From positions 1 to 25,840 of the forward strand of contig DHIO01000031.1 in the NCBI GenBank assembly GCA_002403855.1: DNA of 25,840 nt. Reading direction: 5' to 3'. The position numbers and the translations under genes were made by a program. The stretch is from Acidimicrobiia bacterium UBA4744. GTDB taxonomy: Bacteria > Actinomycetota > Acidimicrobiia > Spongiisociales > UBA4744. Shown piece after piece: positions 15,409 through 23,161 of this stretch (position 1 is its first letter; every line of letters starts with the position of its first letter). Under the pieces are notes generated by a model, which saw only the letters and a program-made list of their open reading frames with translations, did not search any database and was not told the DNA's origin.

Positions 15409-16578
15409 ATGCCGACCAACGACCAGATCCTCGAAGCTCTACGCGGCGTCGTCGACCCCGAACTGGGCGGCGATGTGGTGGAGCTGGGCATGATCCCCGA
15501 CGTCAGCGTCACCGAAGACGGAACGGTGACGGTAGGGATCGCGCTGACCATCGCCGAATGCCCGATGCGCTCACAGATCGAGCAAGACACCCAACGGAAA
15601 GTCGGTGCCATTCCCGGCGTACGTGAAGTCCGAGTAGAAACCCGCGCCATGACCAAACAACAGCGAGCCGAGGTGATGAGCACGGCTCGCTTGAAGGCCA
15701 GAGAGAATGCAGAACCTACTCTGGTGAACGCCCTGACCAGGGTGATTGCCGTCGGTAGCGGCAAGGGCGGGGTGGGCAAGTCCTCGGCCAGTGTCAACCT
15801 GGCTCTGGCCATGGCCGATCTCGACCTCAAGGTCGGATTGCTGGACGCCGACATCTGGGGTTTCTCGATTCCACGCATGCTCGGCACCGAGCAACGCCTG
15901 GAAGCCGGTGAGGACCGCATCATCGTCCCGGTGGAAGCCCAGGGCATCAAGCTCGTCTCGACCGGCTTGATCGTCGAATCTGAAGAGACCGCGCTGATGT
16001 GGCGTGGCCTGATGCTCTCCAAAGCCCTCGAGCAGTTCCTCAAGCAGGTCTCGTGGGGCGACCTCGACTACCTGGTGATCGACATGCCGCCGGGGACCGG
16101 CGACATCCAAATGGCGCTGTCCCGGCTCCTACCCCAAGCGGAGATGGTGGTGGTCACAACCCCTCAGAAGGCCGCCCAGAAGGTGGCCGTTCGGGTGGCC
16201 GACATGGCGCGCCGTTCCTACATGCCGGTGATCGGGGTGCTGGAAAACATGTCGGGGTTCGAGTGCGCTCATGGGGATGTCCACCACTTGTTCGGACGGG
16301 GAGGCGGCGATGAACTCGCCGAGTCTCTCGGGGTGCCTCTCGTCGGGACCATCCCCCTGGATGAGCACATCGTGAGCGGCGGCGACCGGGGAATGCCGGT
16401 GGTGCGGGCAAACCCCGACGGCAAGTCGGCTCGTGCCTTCGCAGCGGCCGCCCGCCGAATCACCGAGCTGGTACCCGCCGCCCGCGACGAGACCTGCACT
16501 GCCCGAGTGGCACGCCTGCTCGAGGCACTCGATGCACCGGCAGGGGCCCACCCGAAGTCGGTGGTGAACCTAGGCTGA
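15409..16578 (+). CDS. mrp: Mrp/NBP35-type ATP-binding Fe-S carrier (ApbC)
   Basis: 389 aa from the ATG at 15409 (392 aa if the ATG at 15400 is used). The N-terminal DUF59/MIP18 domain (about 1-80) has ECPMRSQI with its conserved Cys. The deviant Walker A of the MinD/Mrp family is intact (GSGKGGVGKSSASVNLALA, about 116-134), and VIDMPPGTGDIQ is the Walker B region. Mrp proteins carry and transfer Fe-S clusters. The usual C-x-x-C cluster motif after ENMS is degraded here (ENMSGFECAHGD, one Cys). The gene is divergent from the A-type carrier gene across a shared regulatory region. Function in Fe-S delivery is family knowledge; the missing Cys makes cluster binding here uncertain. Confidence 0.93.
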   Translation: MPTNDQILEALRGVVDPELGGDVVELGMIPDVSVTEDGTVTVGIALTIAECPMRSQIEQDTQRKVGAIPGVREVRVETRAMTKQQRAEVMSTARLKARENAEPTLVNALTRVIAVGSGKGGVGKSSASVNLALAMADLDLKVGLLDADIWGFSIPRMLGTEQRLEAGEDRIIVPVEAQGIKLVSTGLIVESEETALMWRGLMLSKALEQFLKQVSWGDLDYLVIDMPPGTGDIQMALSRLLPQAEMVVVTTPQKAAQKVAVRVADMARRSYMPVIGVLENMSGFECAHGDVHHLFGRGGGDELAESLGVPLVGTIPLDEHIVSGGDRGMPVVRANPDGKSARAFAAAARRITELVPAARDETCTARVARLLEALDAPAGAHPKSVVNLG

Positions 16579-16907
16579 CCCTCCCGCGCCGCACTAGTCA
16601 CTTGGAGCGGAAGTCAAACCGCCCCCAACTTCTCGGGTCCCGAGCCCGATACTCCATGTAGAACGTGCCAAGGTGAATCGGGGCAGCTGGGAGGCGAACC
16701 GAGCACTCGAAGCGCTGGGAGACAACCTAGATCCCCTTCCCTGGGGACCGCAAAGCAGAGGATCGGCGTCAAAGCCGGTCCTCTGCACATTGTGGGAAGT
16801 GGGAGGCCTGGCCTTGGGTTTTCCCGCAGAAGGGTCGATCCTCACCGACAGACCAGCCGGCCGTCACCCGATGCTCTCCCGGCTTCCCTCGAACGAACGG
16901 CTGCCGC
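16579..16907. other. 329-bp gene-free region with several hairpins
   Basis: Between the convergent mrp and M23 peptidase genes. Short open frames are present but have no SD, no recognisable sequence, and read like antisense of GC-rich DNA. Contents: a 6-bp palindrome CTCGGG-T-CCCGAG (16632-16644), a 5-bp hairpin with TCCCC/GGGGA arms (16732-16747), and a 13-bp hairpin (16755-16786). I see no tRNA, SRP, RNase P or riboswitch signature I can defend. It could hold terminators or a small RNA. Confidence 0.5.
16755..16786. repeat. 13-bp hairpin in the mrp-M23 gap
   Basis: GCAGAGGATCGGC (16755-16767) and GCCGGTCCTCTGC (16774-16786) around a 6-nt loop. As + strand RNA all 13 pairs form, one being U-G. 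As minus-strand RNA that pair becomes an A-C mismatch, although a TTTG follows there. Terminator for the M23 operon or part of a + strand RNA are both possible. Confidence 0.5.
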
Positions 16908-18107
16908 CTACCCGCACAGGCCTTTCACCAGCGGGTAGGGGTTGGTTGCTACCCCCCCGCCGGGGTGGTACTCGAAGTGCAGATGCGGGATGTAGTCGGG
17001 TGCATTCCCCGATGTGCCCATGTATCCGATCAGTTCACCCACCTGCACGACTTGACCGGCGCCCAGCCCCTCCGCCCAAGCCTCCAAGTGCGCATAGTAG
17101 AACTGGTCGCCACTGGTTCCCTTGAGCCAGATACTGATCCCGCCGAGCCCCCCGGAGCGCAACCTGAGAATCGTTCCCGACTCGGCGGCGACCAGGGGTG
17201 TCCAACGGGCGCCGAGCATGTCGACGCCCTGATGGGAACGGCCACCGGAGCGAGGGGCGCCCCAGGTGTCGGTGAAGCTGGTGAATCCGTCGACCGGACA
17301 GTGCCGTCCACTCGGTTGCGGCGAAGCCGTCGTGGTCGTCTCTTCGGCCACCGTCGTCGTCGTCTCACCGGCCACCGTGGTCGTCGTCTCACCGGCCACC
17401 GTCGTCGTCGTTGTCGGGACGCTCGTGCTCGTCGTTGTCGGGACGCTCGTGCTCGTCGTGGCAGCTTCCTCGGCGGCACGGCGTGCGGCTTCCTCTGCTC
17501 TCCGCCGAGCCTCGGCTTCCGCCCGGGCTCGCTCCTCGGCGGCGCGTTGTGCCACCAGCGCCACGTAGGTGTCCTGGGCGACTTCCAGCCGGGCACTCAG
17601 TTGGGCACCGACCCGGTCGAGCTCGGCTACCACGGTCTCCTGCTCGGCCTGAACCGCAGACAACTGATCGAGCTGTCGTTGGTATTCGGTCTTGATGACC
17701 TCCAGATCGCGCAAGAGCTCAGTATCGGACGACCCCAGTTCCCCCAGGTAGCCCAGCGCCACCTCGATGCCACCTTCCAGGCCCTCCGCGAACAGCGAGG
17801 AGATCTGGGACGTGCTCGACTCCATGTACATCTCGACGGCACGTTCCCGAACGAGTTGCCGGGTTACGGCAAGCCGAATCTGTGAATCCTGGGCTGCGGA
17901 TTCCAGGCCGGTCACCTGGTCTTCGAGCTGCGCCGACCGGGCGACGGCTGCTTCGTACTGGACCGCCAGCTGATCAGTCTCGGCCCGCAACGCCGCCAGT
18001 TCCGCTTCGGCCTCGGCAACATCCTCCGGGGTCACCTGGCCCACCGCCGGAACCGCCACCAGCGCCACCACTATGAGGGCGGCGAAGATACGGGGCCAGG
18101 TCTTCAA
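16908..18107 (-). CDS. Secreted M23 (LytM-type) peptidase with coiled coil
   Basis: 399 aa. Signal peptide (about 1-23, ending AVGQ), a long coiled coil (about 26-215, Ala/Glu/Arg-rich), a Thr-rich repeat linker (217-262), then an M23 domain (270-399). All zinc and catalytic positions are visible: His292 and Asp296 in SHQGVD, His340 in YYAHLE, His377 in HLHFEY. It should therefore be an active endopeptidase cleaving peptidoglycan cross-bridges outside the cell, unlike degenerate EnvC-type activators that share this layout. The start is a TTG at 18107 sharing TTGA with the upstream hydrolase stop, with GGGAG just upstream. It is the last gene of a four-gene operon. The linker DNA contains 24-bp tandem repeats. 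Confidence 0.92.
   Translation of the reverse strand: MKTWPRIFAALIVVALVAVPAVGQVTPEDVAEAEAELAALRAETDQLAVQYEAAVARSAQLEDQVTGLESAAQDSQIRLAVTRQLVRERAVEMYMESSTSQISSLFAEGLEGGIEVALGYLGELGSSDTELLRDLEVIKTEYQRQLDQLSAVQAEQETVVAELDRVGAQLSARLEVAQDTYVALVAQRAAEERARAEAEARRRAEEAARRAAEEAATTSTSVPTTTSTSVPTTTTTVAGETTTTVAGETTTTVAEETTTTASPQPSGRHCPVDGFTSFTDTWGAPRSGGRSHQGVDMLGARWTPLVAAESGTILRLRSGGLGGISIWLKGTSGDQFYYAHLEAWAEGLGAGQVVQVGELIGYMGTSGNAPDYIPHLHFEYHPGGGVATNPYPLVKGLCG
17347..17454. repeat. 24-bp tandem repeats encoding the Thr-rich linker of the M23 peptidase
   Basis: Two different 24-bp units occur in tandem. Unit A is at 17347-17370 and 17371-17394 (one mismatch) plus a partial copy to 17411. Unit B is at 17407-17430 and 17431-17454, identical. 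They encode the VAGETTTT and SVPTTTST octapeptide repeats. Such in-frame repeats can change copy number by slippage, altering linker length without frameshift. Confidence 0.85.
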
Positions 18108-18877
18108 GGCTTCTCCCGGACGGTTGAGACGTCATCACCGCCCCGGTACTGCACCAGGCCGTCCTCCCCGAGCTTGACGAGGTGGGCGCGGACCGACACC
18201 GCGGCCAGGGGATGGAGTGCGGGGTTCACGTCTGCGTACACGGCCTGGATGATCTCCATGACGGTGCTTGCTCCCGTTTGCACGGCCGACAGCACTTGCT
18301 GCTCACGTTCGAGACGGTGCTCGATGTACGCGGCCACGATACCGGCGGCATCGTCCATCACAAGTCCGTGTCCCGGGTAGAGACGATCGAGCCACAACCG
18401 CTGGAGCTTGCGAAGACTCCTCAGGTAAGCGCCCATGTCTTCCACGACCACCGACGAGCCTCCCATGATGTGGTCGCCCGTGAAGAGACTTGTCCTCACC
18501 AAGAAACAGAGGTGGTCATGACTATGCCCCGGAGTATGCACCGCTTGCACCTCCTCGCTGCCGAACCTCACCCGATCGTCATCGGCAAGCAATCGGTCCG
18601 GCTTGAAATGAGGCCCCGGCGCGTACCCGTAGGTAGGGACGGCGAGATCGGCAGCGAGGGGATTGGCGAGCGGAGCATGGTCCTCGTGGGTGTGGGTCAC
18701 CAGAACTCCCTTAGGCCGGCTACCGGCCACGGCAGTCCTGATCGCCTGTTCGTGGGTGCGGTCGAGGGGACCGGGATCGATGATGAGGGCCTCAGGGCCC
18801 GACCTGACCAGGTACGTGTTGGTCCCGGGACCCGTGAACGGTCCAGGATTGGGAGCAAGGATGCAATCGACTCTCAC
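18104..18877 (-). CDS. Metallo-beta-lactamase-fold hydrolase with C-terminal winged helix (LACTB2-like)
   Basis: 257 aa. The dinuclear metal-site motif THTHEDHA (His62, His64, Asp66, His67) is complete, with His118 (TPGHS), Asp135 (FTGDH) and His170 (PGHG). The region after about 190 fits the small winged helix found in LACTB2-like hydrolases. Actinobacterial relatives are soluble hydrolases of uncertain substrate; the eukaryotic LACTB2 is an endoribonuclease. The start is a GTG at 18877 overlapping the NUDIX stop by GTGA. The stop overlaps the M23 gene by TTGA. Membership of a tightly coupled operon with NUDIX and M23 genes is clear from these overlaps; shared function is not. Confidence 0.9.
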   Translation of the reverse strand: MRVDCILAPNPGPFTGPGTNTYLVRSGPEALIIDPGPLDRTHEQAIRTAVAGSRPKGVLVTHTHEDHAPLANPLAADLAVPTYGYAPGPHFKPDRLLADDDRVRFGSEEVQAVHTPGHSHDHLCFLVRTSLFTGDHIMGGSSVVVEDMGAYLRSLRKLQRLWLDRLYPGHGLVMDDAAGIVAAYIEHRLEREQQVLSAVQTGASTVMEIIQAVYADVNPALHPLAAVSVRAHLVKLGEDGLVQYRGGDDVSTVREKP

Positions 18878-19584
18878 AGGAGGCCTTGATCGTCATACCC
18901 GGCCTGCCCCGGCATGAGAATGCGGATCGAACCGTCCTCGCCGACTACCAGCTTCGGCTCGATGCGGGGCACCCTTTCCTGAGAGCGGGCAAAGTCCACC
19001 GCCTCACCGGGAGTATCGAATCGGGCCAGGGTACGGAGAGTCAGAATGGTGGGCGGCAGCATGAACCACCCTCCTTGCTTGGCACGTTCGAGGGCGTCGA
19101 GGGGTGTAGTCCATTCGGCTTCAGTCACCTCATGCTCGTCGGGAAACGCCGGAGTACCGGCAGAGACTTCGGCGAGAAAGAACCGCGTGTCGAAGCGACG
19201 AGGTTCGCCCACCGGCGTGACCCAGTTCGACAGATACGCCAACCGGCCACCGTCGAGAGTGGCGCCCATCGCCGCCAAGGCCTCGTAGAGGGCGATTCCG
19301 TGCAAGCCGAGCAGGCTGTCATCGGGTGTGGTCGTGACCAGAACCCCGGCTTCCTCGGCAGCCTCTCGTACGGCAGCCGCCACCCAGGGCAGCATCTCCA
19401 AATCTTCGATCCCACTCACGGCCTGTTGGGCCAGCTCCGACCGATCGACGGCTTCAACGGCTCCACCCGGGAACACATGGGCGCCACCAACGAAAGCCGA
19501 AGTCGGGGCGCGCCGTACCATCAGGACCTCCATCCCGTCCCGCTCGCTACGGAGAAGACAGACCGTGGAAGCGGGTCGGATCAT
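18874..19584 (-). CDS. NUDIX hydrolase (NUDT7/NUDT19-like)
   Basis: 236 aa. FVGGAHVFPGGAVE opens the NUDIX fold and REAAEEAGVLV (about 73-83) is the catalytic helix with the metal-binding Glu residues. A roughly 25-residue insertion separates the two parts of the box, as in the CoA-pyrophosphatase-like NUDT7/NUDT19 group and unlike MutT. It probably hydrolyses a nucleoside diphosphate linked compound such as CoA or an acyl-CoA; the substrate is inference. The ATG at 19584 overlaps the fxsA stop (ATGA) and the stop overlaps the next gene (GTGA), so translation is likely coupled on both sides. Confidence 0.88.
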   Translation of the reverse strand: MIRPASTVCLLRSERDGMEVLMVRRAPTSAFVGGAHVFPGGAVEAVDRSELAQQAVSGIEDLEMLPWVAAAVREAAEEAGVLVTTTPDDSLLGLHGIALYEALAAMGATLDGGRLAYLSNWVTPVGEPRRFDTRFFLAEVSAGTPAFPDEHEVTEAEWTTPLDALERAKQGGWFMLPPTILTLRTLARFDTPGEAVDFARSQERVPRIEPKLVVGEDGSIRILMPGQAGYDDQGLL

Positions 19585-19946
19585 CTCAGGGAAGCCCGTC
19601 GCCGCACAAACGGAGCGCCCCGACGGCGTACCACCTCCCGAAAGGCCGGCACCATCAGCGCCAATCCCACCGTATCGGTGAGAAACCCCGGCGTGAGCAG
19701 CAGAGCCCCGCCGATGAGCACGAGGGCCCCGTGGGCGAGTTCGCGACCGGGAAACATCCCCTGGTTGATCTGATTCCTCACTCCGGCGAGTACGTGAAAC
19801 CCCTGGCTGCGTACCAGGGAGGCGCCCGCGATGCCGGTGAGGAGAATGATCACCAATGTGGGGCCCAGCCCGATGCGGTCCTCAACAGCGGCGAGGACCA
19901 TGAGTTCGACCACCGACACAGTGACGAAGACGAAGGGAAGGCTCAT
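19581..19946 (-). CDS. fxsA: FxsA family inner-membrane protein
   Basis: 121 aa. Hydrophobic segments lie at about 3-20, 25-45 and 70-92, with the family stretch GPTLVIILLTGIAGASLVRSQG and a second one, GALLLTPGFLTDTVGL. The C-terminal tail is basic and Arg-rich, as usual. FxsA in E. coli lets T7 grow in F-plasmid cells when overproduced; its normal job is unknown. The start at 19946 has no SD but TATCCT lies 7 nt upstream (leaderless pattern); the longer in-frame reading would cover selA. It is the first gene of the operon with NUDIX, hydrolase and M23 genes. Confidence 0.88.
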   Translation of the reverse strand: MSLPFVFVTVSVVELMVLAAVEDRIGLGPTLVIILLTGIAGASLVRSQGFHVLAGVRNQINQGMFPGRELAHGALVLIGGALLLTPGFLTDTVGLALMVPAFREVVRRRGAPFVRRRASLR

Positions 19947-19953
19947 GCGAGGC

Positions 19954-19959
19954 AGGATA
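19954..19959 (-). promoter_or_regulatory. -10 hexamer for leaderless fxsA operon transcript
   Basis: TATCCT on the minus strand, ending 7 nt before the fxsA ATG. Only 10 bp separate it from the selA -10 on the other strand, so RNA polymerase can probably occupy one promoter at a time. Confidence 0.5.
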
Positions 19960-19969
19960 CCGCCGCCGG

Positions 19970-19975
19970 TATGCT
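19970..19975 (+). promoter_or_regulatory. -10 hexamer for leaderless selA transcript
   Basis: TATGCT on the + strand, ending 7 nt before the selA ATG at 19983; no SD is present. Its -35 region would fall on the fxsA -10 and start codon. Confidence 0.5.
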
Positions 19976-19982
19976 GTGACTC

Positions 19983-21329
19983 ATGCCACTCCGTGACCTG
20001 CCGTCGGTGGACGCTCTCGTGCGCACCATTCCGGCCGCAGACCTCCCGCGCTCGCTGGTCGTCGAATGCGCCCGGACTGCTATCGCCGAAGCGAGGGAGC
20101 AGATCGGCAAGGGCAACGACGCTGATCCCCACGAAATCGCCCGCCGTCTCGTCGAGCATCTGCATGCCCGCCGGCCGCAAACGGTGATCAATGCCACCGG
20201 GGTCCTGTTGCACACCAACCTGGGCCGGGCGCCGCTGGCCGACGAAGCTGCGGTAGCCGCCCGGGCGGCGGCCATGTCCTACGAGAACCTCGAGTTCGAC
20301 TTGGTAACGGGAAGGCGTGGAGGGCGAGCCCAATTTGCACGCGAGCTGGCCCGAGCACTGACCGGGGCGGAAGAGGCGCTGGTGGTCAACAACAACGCCG
20401 CGGGCCTCTTCCTGACACTCACCGCGTTGGCCAGAGGGAAACAGGTTCCCGTCTCGCGAGGTGAGTTGATTGAGATCGGCGGGTCCTACCGGCTACCAGA
20501 ATTGATGGAGGCCTCGGGAGCCACCATGATCGAGGTGGGCACCACCAACCGGACCCATTTGCCCGATTTCGAGGCCGCCCTCTCAGAAGACTCGGCGTTG
20601 CTCCTCAAAGTTCACCCCTCCAATTACCGTGTGGTCGGCTTCACCGAGGAAGTCGCCTTGCCGGCAATGATCGAGCTGGCCCACCGTCATGAGCTACCGG
20701 TCGTCTACGACGTGGGGAGCGGCCTTCTCGACGAAAACGTCCCATGGTTACCCGGTCCGCCCCCCCACTGGCTGGCCGGCGAGCCCGGGGTGCGTCAGGC
20801 TGTCGAGCTAGGCGCCGACCTGGTGCTGTTCTCCGGCGACAAACTGCTCGGGGGTCCCCAGGCCGGGATTGTGGTCGGACGCGCCGATCTGATAGCCAGA
20901 CTCGCCGAGCATCCGGTCGGTCGAGCGGTTCGGTGTGACGGGCCGACTCTCGCTGCACTGTCTGCCACGCTCCAGATGTACGCAAGCGGCCGGGCCGCAG
21001 ACATCCCCTTCTGGGCGATGGCGACTACCTCCCCCGATGTATTGCGGGCACGCCTCGAGCAACTGTTGAAAGGCTCCGGCGTCCGGGGCGAGATTCGCGC
21101 CGGCGACTCGGTCCCCGGAGCCGGCTCGGTCCCCGGCGCAACGGTGCCGTCTCCGGTGCTGGTGGTGCAGCGGCCCTCCACCGATGCTCTGTGGGATCGA
21201 CTGCTGATGTCGGATCCTCCGGTGATCGCCCGCCGGGACGCCGGCGAACTCATCCTCGACCTTCGCACCGTACCCCCCCACCTGGACGACGCGCTCAGTG
21301 CGGCGCTGCAGGCGGCATGCCGGTCGTAG
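19983..21329 (+). CDS. selA: L-seryl-tRNA(Sec) selenium transferase
   Basis: 448 aa, family-typical. This PLP enzyme converts Ser-tRNA(Sec) to Sec-tRNA(Sec) using selenophosphate, in the cytoplasm. Marks: INATGVLLHTNLGRAPL, EFDLVTGRRGGR, and FSGDKLLGGPQAGIVVGR with the PLP lysine (about Lys287). The start at 19983 has a leaderless -10 pattern. The last 13 nt overlap selB, forming a selAB operon. A short low-complexity insertion (GDSVPGAGSVPGATVPSP) sits near the C-terminus. selD and tRNA-Sec are not found in this window, so they should be elsewhere in the genome. Confidence 0.96.
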   Translation: MPLRDLPSVDALVRTIPAADLPRSLVVECARTAIAEAREQIGKGNDADPHEIARRLVEHLHARRPQTVINATGVLLHTNLGRAPLADEAAVAARAAAMSYENLEFDLVTGRRGGRAQFARELARALTGAEEALVVNNNAAGLFLTLTALARGKQVPVSRGELIEIGGSYRLPELMEASGATMIEVGTTNRTHLPDFEAALSEDSALLLKVHPSNYRVVGFTEEVALPAMIELAHRHELPVVYDVGSGLLDENVPWLPGPPPHWLAGEPGVRQAVELGADLVLFSGDKLLGGPQAGIVVGRADLIARLAEHPVGRAVRCDGPTLAALSATLQMYASGRAADIPFWAMATTSPDVLRARLEQLLKGSGVRGEIRAGDSVPGAGSVPGATVPSPVLVVQRPSTDALWDRLLMSDPPVIARRDAGELILDLRTVPPHLDDALSAALQAACRS

Positions 21330-23161
21330 GCACCGCCGGGCACGTAGACCACGGCAAATCCACTCTGGTCCGCGCCTTGACCGGTCGGGATCCCGATCGC
21401 TGGGCAGAAGAGAAGCGCCGCGGACTCACCATCGACCTCGGGTTCGCCTGGACCGCCCTAGGGGATGGAACCGAGATCTCATTCGTAGACGTCCCCGGCC
21501 ACGAGCGGTTCATCAAGAACATGCTCGCCGGCTCTGAAGCCATCGACGTGGCGTTGTTTGTCGTCGCCGCCGACGAGGGATGGATGCCCCAATCCGAAGA
21601 GCACCTGGCGGTCCTCGACCTCCTGGGGGTCAGCAGCGGCATCGTGGCGGTCACGAAGGCCGATCGAGTCGACGACGAGTTGATGGAACTCATCACTCTC
21701 GAGGTTGAAGAGAAGCTGGCAGACACTTCCCTGGAAGGATCGCCCATTTTAGGAGTGTCTCCGGTGTCGGGCGAAGGCATAGACGACCTTCGGGCAGCAC
21801 TCGAGGCTGCCGTGCAGGCGATTCGTCCGGGGCTGGTGGATATCGGGCGGCCGCGAATGTGGATCGATCGTTCCTTCACCATCAGCGGGGCCGGCACCGT
21901 GGTGACCGGCACCCTGCTCGATGGTCCCCTGGCAGTCGGCGAACAGCTCCAGATCTGGCCGGGCCGATTGCAGGGCCGCATTCGCGGGCTGCAAAGCCAC
22001 GAGAGGGAACACTCGCAGATCGATCCTCACAACCGGGTAGCCGTCAATCTGGTTGGGCTCGACCGCACCGAGGTGGCACGCGGGGCCATGCTGGGCCGCC
22101 CGGACGACTGGGAAAGCACCGAGACCGTCTTGGTGGAGATCAAACCGGCCCGCTACGTGGAGGAGCCTCTGACCAACCGGGGCGCCTATCACCTTCATCT
22201 CGGAAGCGGTGCCTGGCCCGTTCGAATGAGGCTCCTCGAAGGCTCTGAACTCGCAGGTATCGGTCCGGCCCTCCTGCAGCTGTCCCAACCCTTGCCACTC
22301 AAGGTCGGCGACCGCTTCATAGTCCGGGAGGTAGGCCGCCGAGCGGTGGTAGGCGGAGGCACGGTCCTCGATCCTCATCCGATGACCAGGACGTCGAGTA
22401 TCCGCCCGACCGTCGAAAGGCTGCGGTCCATTGTGGACGGTCCGGCCGATGATCAAGCCAACGCTCTGTTGGCTATTCGGGGCCGCGACTCACTGGCACG
22501 ACTCTCTGCCGATTCGGGCGGAGGAATCCCGGCCGACGCCGTGGTCGCCGGCCCTCTTGCCCTTTCCCCGGAGTTCGCTTCCCGCATATCCCGGGAAGCA
22601 GTCGAGATCGTATCCAGTTTCCACGCCGGCAATCCGCTGCGGCCGGGCATCCCCAAGGCGAGCCTGGCCAGCCGTCTCGACGTCCACCCGGCCATCGTCG
22701 ATGCTCTCGTCTCGGCAACCCCGCAACTCCGCGACGACGGCGCCACTGTGGCGAAGGAAGGGTTCGGAGGAAAGCTCTCCGGCACACAAGAACAGGCCTG
22801 GAAGGGTTTGCGCACCACCCTCCTCGATTCGGGGCCGGCCGTGCCCCGAATCAAGGAGCTGGGTATCGACCCTGAGTTGCTGCACGCCCTGATACGCGAG
22901 AAGCGAGTGGTACGAGTGGGCGATGATTTGATCTACCTGCCGGAACAGATCGAAGACATCATCGAACGCCTTGGAGAGTTGCCGGACTCTTTCGCCGTTG
23001 CAGACTTCCGGGACGCTTTCGGGTTCTCACGGAAGTACGCGGTGCCGCTGCTCGAGTACCTCGATGACCAAAGAGTGACCATCCGGGACGGAGATTACCG
23101 GAGCGTGCGCGCGGCCCCCTCCGAAAGACGGCGCGAACAACCCGGCGGTCAGGCAGTCTGA
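21317..23161 (+). CDS. selB: Selenocysteine-specific elongation factor SelB
   Basis: 614 aa from the ATG at 21317 inside the selA 3' end. G-domain motifs: GTAGHVDHGKST (G1), RRGLTIDLGFAW (switch), VDVPGHERFIKNML (G3), TKAD (G4). EF-Tu-like beta-barrel domains follow. The C-terminal part has winged helices, including FRDAFGFSRKYAVPLLEYLDD, which bind the SECIS hairpin of selenoprotein mRNAs. It delivers Sec-tRNA(Sec) to UGA codons on the ribosome. Longer upstream readings of the frame lack family sequence before MPVVGTAGHVDHG. Its last 13 nt overlap the 3' end of whiB on the other strand. Confidence 0.96.
   Translation: MPVVGTAGHVDHGKSTLVRALTGRDPDRWAEEKRRGLTIDLGFAWTALGDGTEISFVDVPGHERFIKNMLAGSEAIDVALFVVAADEGWMPQSEEHLAVLDLLGVSSGIVAVTKADRVDDELMELITLEVEEKLADTSLEGSPILGVSPVSGEGIDDLRAALEAAVQAIRPGLVDIGRPRMWIDRSFTISGAGTVVTGTLLDGPLAVGEQLQIWPGRLQGRIRGLQSHEREHSQIDPHNRVAVNLVGLDRTEVARGAMLGRPDDWESTETVLVEIKPARYVEEPLTNRGAYHLHLGSGAWPVRMRLLEGSELAGIGPALLQLSQPLPLKVGDRFIVREVGRRAVVGGGTVLDPHPMTRTSSIRPTVERLRSIVDGPADDQANALLAIRGRDSLARLSADSGGGIPADAVVAGPLALSPEFASRISREAVEIVSSFHAGNPLRPGIPKASLASRLDVHPAIVDALVSATPQLRDDGATVAKEGFGGKLSGTQEQAWKGLRTTLLDSGPAVPRIKELGIDPELLHALIREKRVVRVGDDLIYLPEQIEDIIERLGELPDSFAVADFRDAFGFSRKYAVPLLEYLDDQRVTIRDGDYRSVRAAPSERRREQPGGQAV

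Noticed and set aside
14940..16043. 367-codon reading of the A-type carrier gene
   Set aside because: The upstream part is antisense to mrp. The family sequence starts at 15305 with a strong SD.
16655..16800. Possible tRNA-Sec, cobalamin riboswitch or SRP RNA in the gene-free region
   Set aside because: No T-arm consensus, no UCA anticodon stem, and no conserved riboswitch or SRP core when read on either strand. Only generic hairpins remain.
16594..17125. Small open frames in the mrp-M23 gap (83 codons minus, 150 codons plus)
   Set aside because: No SD, no recognisable family, Pro/Arg/Ser-rich like random GC-rich frames. One runs into the M23 gene antisense.
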